Below are positions 45,445-54,966 of a stretch of DNA of 64,000 bases, piece by piece; within the stretch, counting starts at the first letter, position 1; each line of letters starts with the position of its first letter. The notes below the pieces were generated by a model. It ran no database searches, was not told the DNA's origin, and saw nothing but the letters and a program-made list of their open reading frames with translations. The stretch is from contig CALCEL010000083.1 in NCBI GenBank assembly GCA_937900485.1, positions 4,446 to 68,445 of the forward strand, in the 5' to 3' direction. This DNA comes from an uncultured Prevotellaceae bacterium (GTDB lineage: Bacteria; Bacteroidota; Bacteroidia; Bacteroidales; Bacteroidaceae). The position numbers were made by a program, and so were the translations under genes.

Positions 45445-45526
45445 CTTTATATATCTTTAAGTTCAAATGAATCTCAGTGTTGGTGAGACTCATTCGAACG
45501 ATTTACCATCTATCGCTATTTCGTGT

Positions 45527-46981
45527 TTACCTAACCCACTGCTCCGGATTGAGTCGTTCCCTCTCTTTTCTCATCTGGAACTGCAGTATATACCTTCCAT
45601 CAGTATCAGTACCAATTGTTCCCAATGTGTCTCTGGTCTTCACCTTTTGTCCTTTATGCACACTGACAGAAGACAAACCAGAGTAGACTGATATATATGA
45701 GCCGTGACGTAACATCACCACATATCGTCCACCATACTGGAACACGGAGCTGACATCACCGTCAAATACTGCTCTCGCAGAACTTCCTTCTTGTCCTAAT
45801 ATGTCTATACCCTTATTCTCGAGTGTGACATTTTTCAAACCTGACACCGTATAAGTACCATAATGTCCCACCACTGAATAAGAACCTGTGACCGGCATCG
45901 GAAGCTTACCTTTATTATTAGCGAAACTTCCTGACAGCTTAACATTATCGCTGTTAGCTTTCCAAGCCTCCATCTTCACACGCTCAATTTTCTCCTCGTC
46001 CTCAGCTGCTTTCACCTCAGCATTCGCCTTAGCCAAAGCCTCTTTGGCAGCCGCCTTCTCTTTCGCCGTCTTTGCGTTTCTCTTCATCTTCTCAGCTGCC
46101 AATTTTGCTGCTCTGGCTTCCTCAAGCTTCTTGGCTTTTTCCTTGGCTGCCTGCTCTGCTTGCCTATTACGCTCCTGCTCCTCTCGGCGAGCTGCTTCCA
46201 ACTCAATCTGTATTATACGCTCAATCTCATCATTGAGTGATTTCTCTCTTTGCTGATATTGCTTGATTTGTTGTTGAACTCCAGACAAGTTCTTATTAAG
46301 AAAGGCTACCTTCGTCTCACATGATGACTTCAAATTAGTAAGCACCTTCTCACCCTCTCTCATGTTGGCAAGGTTCCTCTCAACTTTAGTTTTTGCTTCA
46401 AGAACATGACTTTTTGTACTCGTCACCTCATCTTGTTTCTCCTTCAATAGTGTTCCTTGCGCCCTCTGATATGTGGAATATTCCTTCATGTAGCGCATCC
46501 TTCGCATCATCTGAGAGAAATTGTCAGCGGAGAAAATGAACATCAGCTTCTCTTGCGCAGAACGATTTTTTCTCATATGAACAACGGCCTTGGCAAATCG
46601 TTTCTTCTTGATATCAAGTTCTTTCTCAAGACGTTTGAGTTCGTTGGACAATGAGTCAATAGTGTCATTAAGTGATCTCACCTCAGTATTCAAACTGTCA
46701 ATAGACACTTTCTGTTTGCCAATCTTATTGTCTAATATCAACACGCTGTCAAGATTTGACTTGATAGACTTGTTAAGCTCGGCTGCTTTTAATGCGGCCT
46801 GCTTACGTTTCTTCTCCACTTCAGCCTTCTCTTTTTGAAGACGCACCTTGTCCGTAGTCGCATTCTTACTTACTGTCTTGGTGGTAGTAGTTTTTTTCTG
46901 TGTGGTCTTTTTTGTGGTTTGTCCCGACACAGGCAAAAACATCAAAAAGAACAAAATGAGTAATATTGAGATTTTATTCAT
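45527..46981 (-). CDS. EnvC-like murein hydrolase activator (coiled coil plus degenerate LytM domain)
   Basis: Signal peptide (residues 1-20), then a Lys-, Thr- and Ala-rich coiled coil from about residue 45 to 330 (many heptads such as KAEVEKKRKQAALKAAEL and KNLSGVQQQIKQYQQREKS), then a C-terminal M23-fold domain. The zinc ligands are gone: the HxxxD motif reads NKGID and the HxH motif reads LQFQM, so it should not be catalytic. That is the pattern of EnvC, which activates amidases during division. 484 residues. Confidence 0.87.
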   Translation of the reverse strand: MNKISILLILFFLMFLPVSGQTTKKTTQKKTTTTKTVSKNATTDKVRLQKEKAEVEKKRKQAALKAAELNKSIKSNLDSVLILDNKIGKQKVSIDSLNTEVRSLNDTIDSLSNELKRLEKELDIKKKRFAKAVVHMRKNRSAQEKLMFIFSADNFSQMMRRMRYMKEYSTYQRAQGTLLKEKQDEVTSTKSHVLEAKTKVERNLANMREGEKVLTNLKSSCETKVAFLNKNLSGVQQQIKQYQQREKSLNDEIERIIQIELEAARREEQERNRQAEQAAKEKAKKLEEARAAKLAAEKMKRNAKTAKEKAAAKEALAKANAEVKAAEDEEKIERVKMEAWKANSDNVKLSGSFANNKGKLPMPVTGSYSVVGHYGTYTVSGLKNVTLENKGIDILGQEGSSARAVFDGDVSSVFQYGGRYVVMLRHGSYISVYSGLSSVSVHKGQKVKTRDTLGTIGTDTDGRYILQFQMRKERERLNPEQWVR

Positions 46982-47024
46982 TAAAAATTATTTTTATAAC
47001 ATCTTGCTAGGATATCTATATTGT

Positions 47025-47693
47025 CTATTCTTCGCTTATCATAGATTGAAACAGGACTGCCGCTGACACTCGCTCATACTTACCGGATATTTTCGTATTT
47101 GCGCTCCATCCACCATCATCACCAATATTACTTAACCTTAGGTCTATAGTGACAGGGGTCTTCATAGGTATGGTATAAGATATCGTCTTACTATTCACAG
47201 CCTCAGTCGCCTTCTCCCAAAACAATAGTTGTATTGCTGAAAATGTCACATTCCGACCGGCAAGTGTACTGATTGTTCCGTACGACTCACGCAAAAAACG
47301 TTTGTTCACTCTGTCCACAACCAAGATTGAGTCTTTGTCAAGTTCCATACGACCAACCTCCATAACACCAAGCACAGGATCCACCAACGTAAGGAGTATG
47401 ACGTCATCTCTACGCATCTTAAGCTGTCCATTGGTAGATATATCTTTGTCACCGACAGTCAACTTAACGTTCACTTTAGCAGTTAGATTCTCACCGTATT
47501 TCCATATCTGGGTATTGTCGGTCTTTTCTAACTTTTCGCCAGCAACAATATCACCAGTTTCATTTGTGTCTGCTACTATTTTTTTACTTGACCGACAAGA
47601 CGTGACACACAACGCTGCAATTGTAAGCATCACTAACGACACACATTTGCAGAGACAGGTTTGAAGCGTATACGATCTGTTTATTAATGTCAT
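47025..47693 (-). CDS. DUF4292 lipoprotein
   Basis: Lipoprotein with lipobox CVTSC and RSSKK following, then a domain in which YGENLTAKVNVKLTVGDKDISTNGQLKMRRDDVILLTL and GVMEVGRMELDKDSILVVDRVNKRFL fit DUF4292, a LolA/LolB-like fold. A role in lipid or lipoprotein handling is plausible but unproven. ATG at 47693 is preferred; a GTG at 47708 overlaps the stop of the TPR gene as GTGA. It lies between that gene and the EnvC-like gene, which is conserved in Bacteroidales. Confidence 0.75.
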   Translation of the reverse strand: MTLINRSYTLQTCLCKCVSLVMLTIAALCVTSCRSSKKIVADTNETGDIVAGEKLEKTDNTQIWKYGENLTAKVNVKLTVGDKDISTNGQLKMRRDDVILLTLVDPVLGVMEVGRMELDKDSILVVDRVNKRFLRESYGTISTLAGRNVTFSAIQLLFWEKATEAVNSKTISYTIPMKTPVTIDLRLSNIGDDGGWSANTKISGKYERVSAAVLFQSMISEE

Positions 47694-47704
47694 AATATGT
47701 ACGA

Positions 47705-49450
47705 TCACAATTTTCTTTTCTTAATCTTTTTCTCTAAAGCTTTTATATCTTCAGACTTTCCTAACTCACTAGCCTTAATCCAATAATCTAAGGCTTTTGC
47801 TTTGTCACCACACCTATAATATATATCACCTGCATGCTCCACTATAGTGGAACTTGATGAAGTCAGACTATCTCCAAGCAATTGTAAGGTTTTATCTATA
47901 TATTCTCTCGCTTCCACATATTTTTTCTGCTTGAATAACACCCAAGCATAGGTATCCATGTTCGTCGGATTATCTTGCTCCAACTGATTAGCCCTATAAC
48001 TCATCTTAGCCGCTCTTTCCAGATCTTTGTTCTGTAAAGATAGGTAGTACGCATAGTTATTGAGAACGTATGAGTCATCTGGTCTGTACATGAGGCATGA
48101 GTCGTACTCTTGAAATGCCTTTTCCGTCTGACCTAATTCATGGTAAAGATCACCAGACAAGGAGTGAAGTCTCAAAATCAATTCAACTGAACTTCTGTCA
48201 TCTGTACATGATATTCCCTTCTGAAACGTTTCAAGTGCTTTCTCTCTTTCCATTTGTTGGTAATAGACCACGCCTAAATAGAAATAGAAAACAGGATCTT
48301 TAATTCCGTAATCACATGCAGGCTTACATAATGAGTATATACTTGCTGTGTCAGCCTCTTCCACGGCATAGGCGAGCAGCTGATTCCTCGCCAATTCACT
48401 CTCTGGCTCAATCTCTATCATCTGTCTAAGCACAGGCTTTAACTTTTCCTTTGACATCTTTGAGGATGCCATGTACCTCACGCACAACTCATGCATCGCC
48501 ACGTCTTCCTGAGGCTGAGACAATATTTTCTCGAACATGTTAAGAATCTTGGTTGAGTCTCCTCCACTCTGAAGATTCTCATACATAAGACTACTAACTA
48601 ATTGAAGTCTAACCTTTCGATCGAGCGTCGGATTTGTTACAAGACGTAAGATATAATGTTGACAAAGCGAGTCATTGCTTTCTTTCTGATAGTAATTTGA
48701 CATCGAAAGCATCATCGACACATTATTAGAATCTTTGGCCTCCACACTTTTGTACTGAGACAACGCCTTTCTTTTTGAATCTTCTGTTCCCTTGTCAAAA
48801 TACAAGTCACCAATCAGAACCTGATATCTGAGGTCATTAGGATATTCTTTAGCAAGCTCACTCATCTCATTGAATGCGCTTGCCTCATCTTTCATCTGAA
48901 CATAAATACGGAATTTCTCCATGCTCAACTGTTCAGACTTTCCTTCCTTAACTTCAAGTTTGTCGAGAGTCTTTATGAGATTCTCATAGTCCTGCTTCTG
49001 CGCATAGGTGTCTATCAACATCATCAACACATCCGACTTCTCAGGAAAACTCTCAGCCATAGACTCTAAAACACGCTGTGCATCATCAACCTTTCTTGAG
49101 TTATAATACATCTTTACTAACATGTCTTTATACCAGTAGTTGTCAGGATAAAGAGATGAAGCGTCCTCTACATACTTGGTAGACAGGCTATCCTCACGCA
49201 TATATCTCAAAAGATTTGCTAAGCCGTAACGAGCGGCTCCAGATTTCGGGTTGAGTTTGAGACAATGTCTATACAGTTCAAAAGCACCAGAATAATTACC
49301 TAAAGCATTCTGCCTCTCCGCCTCATTCAACATATATGAGTATTTTGAAGAGCTGACAATATTCGAATTGGACACACCTAATGACTGTCCAAGAGACACT
49401 CCTGAAAACACTACACTTGTTATAAATGCCAATAAAAATCTTTTTCTCAT
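47705..49450 (-). CDS. Exported TPR-repeat protein
   Basis: Signal peptide (residues 1-21), then a superhelix of about 13 tetratricopeptide repeats over the whole length, for example NALGNYSGAFELYRHCLKLNPKSGAARYGLANLL (opening) and AGDIYYRCGDKAKALDYWIKASELGKSED (end). 581 residues. No enzymatic motif. The upstream dut gene and downstream DUF4292 and EnvC-like genes suggest an envelope or secretion scaffold role, unproven. Confidence 0.85.
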   Translation of the reverse strand: MRKRFLLAFITSVVFSGVSLGQSLGVSNSNIVSSSKYSYMLNEAERQNALGNYSGAFELYRHCLKLNPKSGAARYGLANLLRYMREDSLSTKYVEDASSLYPDNYWYKDMLVKMYYNSRKVDDAQRVLESMAESFPEKSDVLMMLIDTYAQKQDYENLIKTLDKLEVKEGKSEQLSMEKFRIYVQMKDEASAFNEMSELAKEYPNDLRYQVLIGDLYFDKGTEDSKRKALSQYKSVEAKDSNNVSMMLSMSNYYQKESNDSLCQHYILRLVTNPTLDRKVRLQLVSSLMYENLQSGGDSTKILNMFEKILSQPQEDVAMHELCVRYMASSKMSKEKLKPVLRQMIEIEPESELARNQLLAYAVEEADTASIYSLCKPACDYGIKDPVFYFYLGVVYYQQMEREKALETFQKGISCTDDRSSVELILRLHSLSGDLYHELGQTEKAFQEYDSCLMYRPDDSYVLNNYAYYLSLQNKDLERAAKMSYRANQLEQDNPTNMDTYAWVLFKQKKYVEAREYIDKTLQLLGDSLTSSSSTIVEHAGDIYYRCGDKAKALDYWIKASELGKSEDIKALEKKIKKRKL

Positions 49451-49518
49451 ATAACTCGTTTAACAGTCTCTAACCTGATGACACTTTACATTAGAGCTTA
49501 CAAACTACTCTTCTTCTC

Positions 49519-49956
49519 TTAGACACCAGTGTGGCCAAATCCACCAGCGCCCCTCTCCGTATCATCTAGAGTTTCCACAACTACCCATTCTGCCTGTTCA
49601 TGTTTGGCTATTACCATTTGAGCAACACGCTCACCGTCATTAACCACAAACGGTTCACTCGACAAGTTGACTAGTATTACACATATCTCACCTCTGTAGT
49701 CTGCGTCAATAGTACCAGGAGAGTTAAGCACTGTAATTCCTTTCTTTATCGCCAATCCCGAACGGGGACGGACCTGAGCCTCATAACCTTTAGGTAATGC
49801 CATAAAAAGACCTGTCGGTATCAATTTACGCTCCATAGGAGCCAAAGTGACAGGTTCTGAAAGATTCGCCCTAAGATCCATACCTGCACTCTGTGACGTG
49901 GCATACTGAGGCAAGTCATGTTTTGATTTATTTACGATTTGTATCTTCATATTCAT
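49519..49956 (-). CDS. dut: dUTP diphosphatase
   Basis: Trimeric dUTPase hydrolysing dUTP to dUMP. Motifs in order: SAGMDLRAN (I), [11 protein letters not shown] (II), [15 protein letters not shown] (III, catalytic Asp), GERVAQMVI (IV) and the flexible C-terminal [10 protein letters not shown] (V). 145 residues. ATGs at 49956 and 49950. It is preceded by its own promoter. Confidence 0.97.
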   Translation of the reverse strand: MNMKIQIVNKSKHDLPQYATSQSAGMDLRANLSEPVTLAPMERKLIPTGLFMALPKGYEAQVRPRSGLAIKKGITVLNSPGTIDADYRGEICVILVNLSSEPFVVNDGERVAQMVIAKHEQAEWVVVETLDDTERGAGGFGHTGV

Positions 49957-49976
49957 TATTTACGTGCAAAGTTATG

Positions 49977-49984
49977 AAAATTAA
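49977..49984 (-). promoter_or_regulatory. -7 promoter box of dut
   Basis: Minus strand TAACTTTG, 21 nt before the dut ATG. Confidence 0.65.
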
Positions 49985-50077
49985 GTTAAGCAATATATCA
50001 ACGACAGATAAATTCAGAAAACACACGTAGTATGTGTATCAAGTAACGTAAATACTACTATTCTGATTCGAAGTAAG

Positions 50078-51379
50078 TTAAATAATAGGAATACTCTCAC
50101 CATTTATCTTACGGAACAAATCGAGAGCATAAACATCAGTCATTCCAGACACAAAGTCAAGCACAGCCATTATCTTGGTATAAGTGTCATCACCAAATAC
50201 GTCGTACTGTGAACTAACACGATTAAGCAGTAACTTGGAATATGCTTTGTCTGGGTGCATCGCAGCATCTGTGAAAAGCTCAATCAAAGTACGTATAATC
50301 TTATATCCAGCTAATTCTATATCGACAACATCCTTACTATGATAAATCTTGGAGTATGATACCTCTTCACACTTTTTGTAAGCATCACATATCAATGAAT
50401 TGCAGTGATCAATCAGTGTGCCTTCAAACTTTCCATTAAGTATCGCCTCTTCATTCTCTACAAACACACGCACACACTCATGTTCCAACTCACTAATTGC
50501 ACACGAACGTAAATAAACTATAAGTTCATTAACGTCCTCAACCTGTCGGTATTCAGACATCACAGAGTCACGTCTTTTTTCCGGAATGAAAGAGAGCAAC
50601 AGATTTGATGTCTCAACAGTTGTAAGTATCTTTAGTTTATGAGCATCCTCAATATCCATTATCTCATAACAAATGTCATCCGCCGCTTCAACAAGATACA
50701 CTAACGGATGACGTATGCCTTCAACAAGACCTAATTCATCGGCTATTTTCCGATACGTGTCAGCGTCATCTTGAAAAAAACCGAATTTTTGTTTATTAGC
50801 TTTGCTGGAAGGAAACGGGTATTTGATAATTGAAGCGAGTGTCGAATATGTCAAGACAAAACCACCATCTCTACGACCTTTAAATTTATGTGTTAACAAT
50901 CGAAAAGCATTAGCATTTCCGTCAAAATGAGTAATGTCAGCCCACTCATCACGAGTAAGATTACTTTTGTATTCCATCCCAGGTCCTTCACTAAAAAATG
51001 TCGCTATCGCACGCTCACCAGAATGGCCGAACGGAGGATTACCCATATCATGAGCAAGACAAGCAGCTTGCACTATGTCACCTATTTCACCTAAGTGAGT
51101 ATTGTGAAGTTCAGGATGTCTCTCAAGCAATCTACGTGAGGTATCATCACCTAAAGAACGACCAACACTTGCCACCTCAAGAGAATGAGTAAGTCTGTTA
51201 TGCACAAATATACGTCCTGGCAACGGAAAAACTTGTGTCTTATTTTGCAGTCTGCGAAACGGCGCAGAAAAAATCAAACGATCATAATCTCGTTTGAACT
51301 CCGTCCTCTCCTCCTTAGTGTTATGGTGTTTATATTCTTGACCCAAACGTTTATTTGACAATAATTGTTCCCAGTTCAT
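50078..51379 (-). CDS. dgt: HD-domain deoxyguanosinetriphosphate triphosphohydrolase
   Basis: Hydrolyses dNTPs to nucleoside and triphosphate. The start at ATG 51379 (MNWEQLLSNKRLGQ) is chosen since the -7 box lies at 51396-51403, so any upstream start would precede transcription. Motif order: RRLQNKTQVFPL, HNRLTHSLEVASVGRS (first His), CLAHDMGNPPFGHSGE (HD), and DICYEIMDIEDAH (distal Asp). 433 residues, complete for the type found in Bacteroidetes. Confidence 0.95.
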   Translation of the reverse strand: MNWEQLLSNKRLGQEYKHHNTKEERTEFKRDYDRLIFSAPFRRLQNKTQVFPLPGRIFVHNRLTHSLEVASVGRSLGDDTSRRLLERHPELHNTHLGEIGDIVQAACLAHDMGNPPFGHSGERAIATFFSEGPGMEYKSNLTRDEWADITHFDGNANAFRLLTHKFKGRRDGGFVLTYSTLASIIKYPFPSSKANKQKFGFFQDDADTYRKIADELGLVEGIRHPLVYLVEAADDICYEIMDIEDAHKLKILTTVETSNLLLSFIPEKRRDSVMSEYRQVEDVNELIVYLRSCAISELEHECVRVFVENEEAILNGKFEGTLIDHCNSLICDAYKKCEEVSYSKIYHSKDVVDIELAGYKIIRTLIELFTDAAMHPDKAYSKLLLNRVSSQYDVFGDDTYTKIMAVLDFVSGMTDVYALDLFRKINGESIPII

Positions 51380-51395
51380 AAAATAATATTTTATG

Positions 51396-51403
51396 CAAAA
51401 ATA
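51396..51403 (-). promoter_or_regulatory. -7 promoter box of dgt
   Basis: Minus strand TATTTTTG, 16 nt before the dgt start; divergent from the phosphatase promoter at 51707. Confidence 0.65.
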
Positions 51404-51706
51404 CAATAATTCAATAATATAAGAATCAAAAATATAATTTTTATGATGTTTTAAATTTCCAGGCTAAGAATATCACACATCAAAAAGAACAAGGAACAAC
51501 AATAAAACACAATAACATTTAATAAAAAATACAAATAAGAAATGTACGATTATCACGAACTAAACGAATAAAACAACAACACAAAAATGAAAGGCAAATA
51601 AACTCTACTTAAGAAAAACAGAACACAGACAAACTTAACCAGTTGATTATACAACAAATAATGAAAATAAGAAAGAATTAAATTTTGAGTATAAAATAGA
51701 TTATAA
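51404..51706. other. AT-rich divergent intergenic region
   Basis: About 300 bp of very AT-rich DNA with A-tracts on the plus strand. No gene, tRNA or hairpin that I can support. It marks the point where gene direction changes from leftward (37-51 kb) to mainly rightward (52-62 kb). I found no cluster of DnaA boxes (closest TTATACAAC near 51647). Confidence 0.55.
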
Positions 51707-51714
51707 TATCTTTG
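51684..51714 (+). promoter_or_regulatory. Promoter of LMW phosphatase gene (-33 TTTG, -7 TATCTTTG)
   Basis: TTTG at 51684-51687 and TATCTTTG at 51707-51714 with 19 nt between. It implies a leader of about 115 nt before the ATG at 51834, in which no clear riboswitch fold is visible. Confidence 0.75.
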
Positions 51715-51833
51715 CAAAAAAAGATTTAAATATTCTGGATTAACAATTCTACTATTCGATTGTTAAAAGATTCATAACTATCAACGAGGATTGTTTTTAC
51801 AAAAATATCATCCAATAAATATAACAGAAAACA

Positions 51834-52313
51834 ATGAAACTATTATTTATTTGTTTAGGAAACATCTGCCGTTCTCCTATGGCTGAGACCATTATGAGAC
51901 ATATTACAGAAAAAGCCAATTTAGCTGATAAAATCGAAATAGACTCAGCTGGTCTTATCGGATATCACGAAGGAGAGACGTCGGATTCAAGAATGATTTC
52001 ACATGCGAAAAGACGAGGATATATAATAACTCATATTTCTCGAAAAATTCGCAGAAGTGACTTCGAATACTTCGATAAAATCCTTTGTATGGATGATCAG
52101 AATTTTGACAAACTTATAGACCTTTCAGAAACTAAAGAAGAAACAGATAAGATAGAACGAATTACAGATTACTGTACACAACATGTAATAGATCATGTTC
52201 CTGATCCTTATTATGGAGGAGCTCAAGGATTTGAGAATGTAATTGACATTCTTGAAGACGCATGTTCAAATCTACTAAACACCATAAATGAAGATCTCAA
52301 AAAAGAAGAATAA
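51834..52313 (+). CDS. Low-molecular-weight protein tyrosine phosphatase
   Basis: Arginine/tyrosine phosphatase fold. P-loop FICLGNICRSPMAE near residues 6-19 (C-x5-R: catalytic Cys and Arg) and the general acid in VPDPYYGGAQGFE near residue 122 are intact. About 159 residues. Physiological substrate not assigned; not next to exopolysaccharide or tyrosine-kinase genes, so a general role. It begins the AT-rich rightward block. Confidence 0.93.
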   Translation: MKLLFICLGNICRSPMAETIMRHITEKANLADKIEIDSAGLIGYHEGETSDSRMISHAKRRGYIITHISRKIRRSDFEYFDKILCMDDQNFDKLIDLSETKEETDKIERITDYCTQHVIDHVPDPYYGGAQGFENVIDILEDACSNLLNTINEDLKKEE

Positions 52314-52340
52314 TAATTTCCAATTATCATAGTAAAAATA

Positions 52341-52348
52341 TATCTTTG
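52341..52348 (+). promoter_or_regulatory. -7 promoter box of mnmG
   Basis: TATCTTTG, 27 nt before the mnmG ATG. Confidence 0.65.
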
Positions 52349-52375
52349 CCACATAAAACTGATATACCAACATAA

Positions 52376-54316
52376 ATGACATTTTACTACGACGTTATTG
52401 TAGTCGGCGCTGGTCATGCAGGATGTGAAGCTGCATCAGCCGCCGCAAGACTTGGTGCGAAGACATGTCTCATCACAATGGATATGAACAAAATAGCACA
52501 GATGTCTTGCAATCCCGCTGTCGGCGGTATTGCAAAAGGACAAATAGTCAGAGAAATTGACGCATTAGGAGGCCAGATGGGCATCGTGACTGACATGTGC
52601 TCATTGCAATTTCGAATGCTGAATCGTTCAAAAGGACCTGCAGTATGGAGTCCAAGAGCACAATGCGACAGAGGTAAATTCATATGGACATGGCGTGAGA
52701 TATTAGAAAACACTCCGAACCTTAGTATTTGGCAGGACCAAGTCAAAGAACTTATAGTTGAGAAAAACTATTTCAACGATAATAACAAAGAGATTCCAAT
52801 TCAAAAAGTAAAAGGAGTACGAACAATCATGGATGCCGAATTTATCGCTAAAACGGTAATAATAACGGCAGGTACATTCTTAAACGGGTTAATGCATATT
52901 GGAAGAACAAAAATACAAGGCGGAAGATGTGCGGAACCGGCAGCATTAATGTTGACAGAAAGTATAGCAGAAACAGGCATTCAATATGGCAGGATGAAGA
53001 CAGGTACTCCTGTAAGAATAGACAAAAGAAGCGTTGATTTCTCACAAATGGAGATACAAGAAGGAGAAGACATGACATATGGATTTTCTTACATGAATAC
53101 ACCGAGAAAACTAAAACAACTCCCCTGTTGGACATGTTATACAAATAAAAGAGTACACGAGATACTACACTCAGGATTTAACGATTCGCCACTATACAAC
53201 GGACAAATTCAAAGTATCGGACCAAGATACTGTCCAAGTATAGAAACAAAACTACACACATTTCCCGACAAGGAAAAGCATCAGTTATTTTTAGAGCCAG
53301 AAGGAGAAACGACAAACGAGATGTACCTAAACGGATTCTCATCATCGCTCCCTATAGATATTCAGATAAGAGCATTGAAAGAGATACCTTGTTTCAGGAA
53401 TCTTTCGATTTACAGGCCAGGATATGCGATAGAATACGATTATTTCAATCCAACACAACTCAAGCACAGTTTAGAATCGAAAATAGTAAAAAACCTATTC
53501 TTCGCGGGACAGGTAAACGGAACAACAGGATACGAAGAAGCAGCAGGACAAGGAATTGTCGCAGGAATCAATGCTGCTATAAATAGTTCAGACGGAAAAC
53601 TCAACCACGGTGAACCATTTACATTAAAAAGAAATGAAGCATACATCGGCGTTCTTATCGATGATTTGGTAACAAAAGGTGTGGATGAGCCGTACAGAAT
53701 GTTTACCTCCAGAGCAGAATACAGAATACTATTACGTCAGGACGATGCAGACATGAGGCTAACCGAAAACAGTTACAAACTGGGATTAGCCTCAGAAGAA
53801 AGATACAGAAAACTTAAAATCAAAAAAAGTAAGATAGAAGCTTTGACAGAATTCTGTAACGCATTTTCATTGAAACCATCATTAATAAATGACAAGCTCG
53901 AAAGTATCGGCACAACCCCTTTAAGACAAGGAGTCAAGTTGTCAGAACTTATCGGCAGGCCACAAATAACAATAAACGGAATCAAGGAGCACATAGACAC
54001 TCTCAACAAAAAAATCAGCAAGATATCGGACGAATTAAACGATAACAAACTAACAGACGAAATAGTAGAAGCAACAGAGATAAATATAAAATACAAAGGA
54101 TATATTGAAAGAGAGCAACAGATTGCAGAGAAGATGCTACGTTTAGAAAACATAAAAATCCAGGGCAAATTCGACTATTCGAACCTGACGCAGATATCGA
54201 TTGAAGCAAGACAGAAGCTGTCGGCCATAAATCCAGTAACACTTGCACAAGCGTCAAGAATCCCTGGAGTCTCCCCGTCAGACATAAACATCATGTTAGT
54301 TTTAATGGGAAGATAA
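52376..54316 (+). CDS. mnmG: tRNA uridine-5-carboxymethylaminomethyl modification enzyme, FAD subunit
   Basis: FAD protein that with MnmE modifies the wobble uridine of tRNAs. Rossmann motif VIVVGAGHAGCEAASAAARLG at residues 7-27, SCNPAVGGIAKGQIVREIDALGG near residue 45, GTFLNGLMHIGR near residue 160, TSRAEYRILLRQDDADMRLT near residue 450, and the C-terminal helical tRNA-binding domain ending VSPSDINIMLVLMGR. 646 residues. mnmG is often close to the replication origin in bacteria, and two parS-type sites lie just downstream. Confidence 0.97.
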   Translation: MTFYYDVIVVGAGHAGCEAASAAARLGAKTCLITMDMNKIAQMSCNPAVGGIAKGQIVREIDALGGQMGIVTDMCSLQFRMLNRSKGPAVWSPRAQCDRGKFIWTWREILENTPNLSIWQDQVKELIVEKNYFNDNNKEIPIQKVKGVRTIMDAEFIAKTVIITAGTFLNGLMHIGRTKIQGGRCAEPAALMLTESIAETGIQYGRMKTGTPVRIDKRSVDFSQMEIQEGEDMTYGFSYMNTPRKLKQLPCWTCYTNKRVHEILHSGFNDSPLYNGQIQSIGPRYCPSIETKLHTFPDKEKHQLFLEPEGETTNEMYLNGFSSSLPIDIQIRALKEIPCFRNLSIYRPGYAIEYDYFNPTQLKHSLESKIVKNLFFAGQVNGTTGYEEAAGQGIVAGINAAINSSDGKLNHGEPFTLKRNEAYIGVLIDDLVTKGVDEPYRMFTSRAEYRILLRQDDADMRLTENSYKLGLASEERYRKLKIKKSKIEALTEFCNAFSLKPSLINDKLESIGTTPLRQGVKLSELIGRPQITINGIKEHIDTLNKKISKISDELNDNKLTDEIVEATEINIKYKGYIEREQQIAEKMLRLENIKIQGKFDYSNLTQISIEARQKLSAINPVTLAQASRIPGVSPSDINIMLVLMGR

Positions 54317-54318
54317 AT

Positions 54319-54334
54319 AGTTTCACGTGAAACA
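54319..54334. promoter_or_regulatory. parS-type ParB-binding palindrome, site 1
   Basis: AGTTTCACGTGAAACA differs from the broadly conserved parS consensus TGTTTCACGTGAAACA only at the first base and keeps the full 14-bp palindrome GTTTCACGTGAAAC. It lies 2 bp after the mnmG stop. Confidence 0.82.
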
Positions 54335-54389
54335 AAAGCACCTTTATTAAATAACACTCAGTAAGTTATAAACAACAAAAAAAAAGAAT

Positions 54390-54920
54390 ATGAACAATCA
54401 GTATTTATTAGACAACTTGAGATGTATACCAGACTTTCCGAAGAAAGGCATAAACTTCAGAGACGTCACCACCCTTTTCAAGAATCCAAAATGCCTTGAG
54501 ATAATGGAGGCGGAAATGTACGACTTGTATAAGCACAGAGGAATATCAAAAGTAGTAGGTATAGAAAGCCGAGGCTTTGTTATGGGTTCAGCAATAGCAC
54601 GAAAATTGAACGCAGGACTCGTAATGTGCAGAAAGCCCGGTAAACTTCCAGCTGAGACAATAAGTGAGACATACACCAAAGAATACGGTGTGGACACAAT
54701 AGAAATACACAAGGACGCCATCGACACAAACGATATAGTACTCATACATGACGACCTGCTAGCCACGGGTGGAAGCCTTAAGGCAGCACTAAACCTCGTC
54801 AGGAAATTTCACCCGAAGAAAGTATACGTAAACACAATCATAGAAATCAGAGACGAAGGACTTAGAGGAAGAGAATTTATCGGTAACGATATTGAAATCA
54901 CTACACTACTAAGTTTATAA
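54390..54920 (+). CDS. apt: Adenine phosphoribosyltransferase
   Basis: Salvage of adenine to AMP using PRPP. The PRPP-binding motif VLIHDDLLATGGSLKAAL lies near residue 115, the adenine-binding IESRGFVMGSAIARKL near residue 58, and the N-terminal IPDFPKKGINFRDVT is the family signature. 176 residues, normal. It lies between the two parS-type sites. Confidence 0.97.
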   Translation: MNNQYLLDNLRCIPDFPKKGINFRDVTTLFKNPKCLEIMEAEMYDLYKHRGISKVVGIESRGFVMGSAIARKLNAGLVMCRKPGKLPAETISETYTKEYGVDTIEIHKDAIDTNDIVLIHDDLLATGGSLKAALNLVRKFHPKKVYVNTIIEIRDEGLRGREFIGNDIEITTLLSL

Positions 54921-54958
54921 AATTCTCGCGTAACTAACTTTAAATAAAAGATTTAGAG

Positions 54959-54966
54959 TAAATTTG
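54959..54966 (+). promoter_or_regulatory. -7 promoter box of uvrC, overlapping parS site 2
   Basis: TAAATTTG, 23 nt before the uvrC ATG. Its last two bases are the first two of the parS palindrome, so ParB binding could affect uvrC transcription. Confidence 0.55.

Noticed and set aside
51407..51706. Possible replication origin
   Set aside because: AT-rich and at a gene-direction switch, but there is no cluster of TTATCCACA boxes and no dnaA nearby; kept only as a finding.
51715..51833. Riboswitch in the 115-nt leader of the phosphatase gene
   Set aside because: Only a weak 6-bp AACAAT/ATTGTT stem is visible; nothing resembles a known aptamer.
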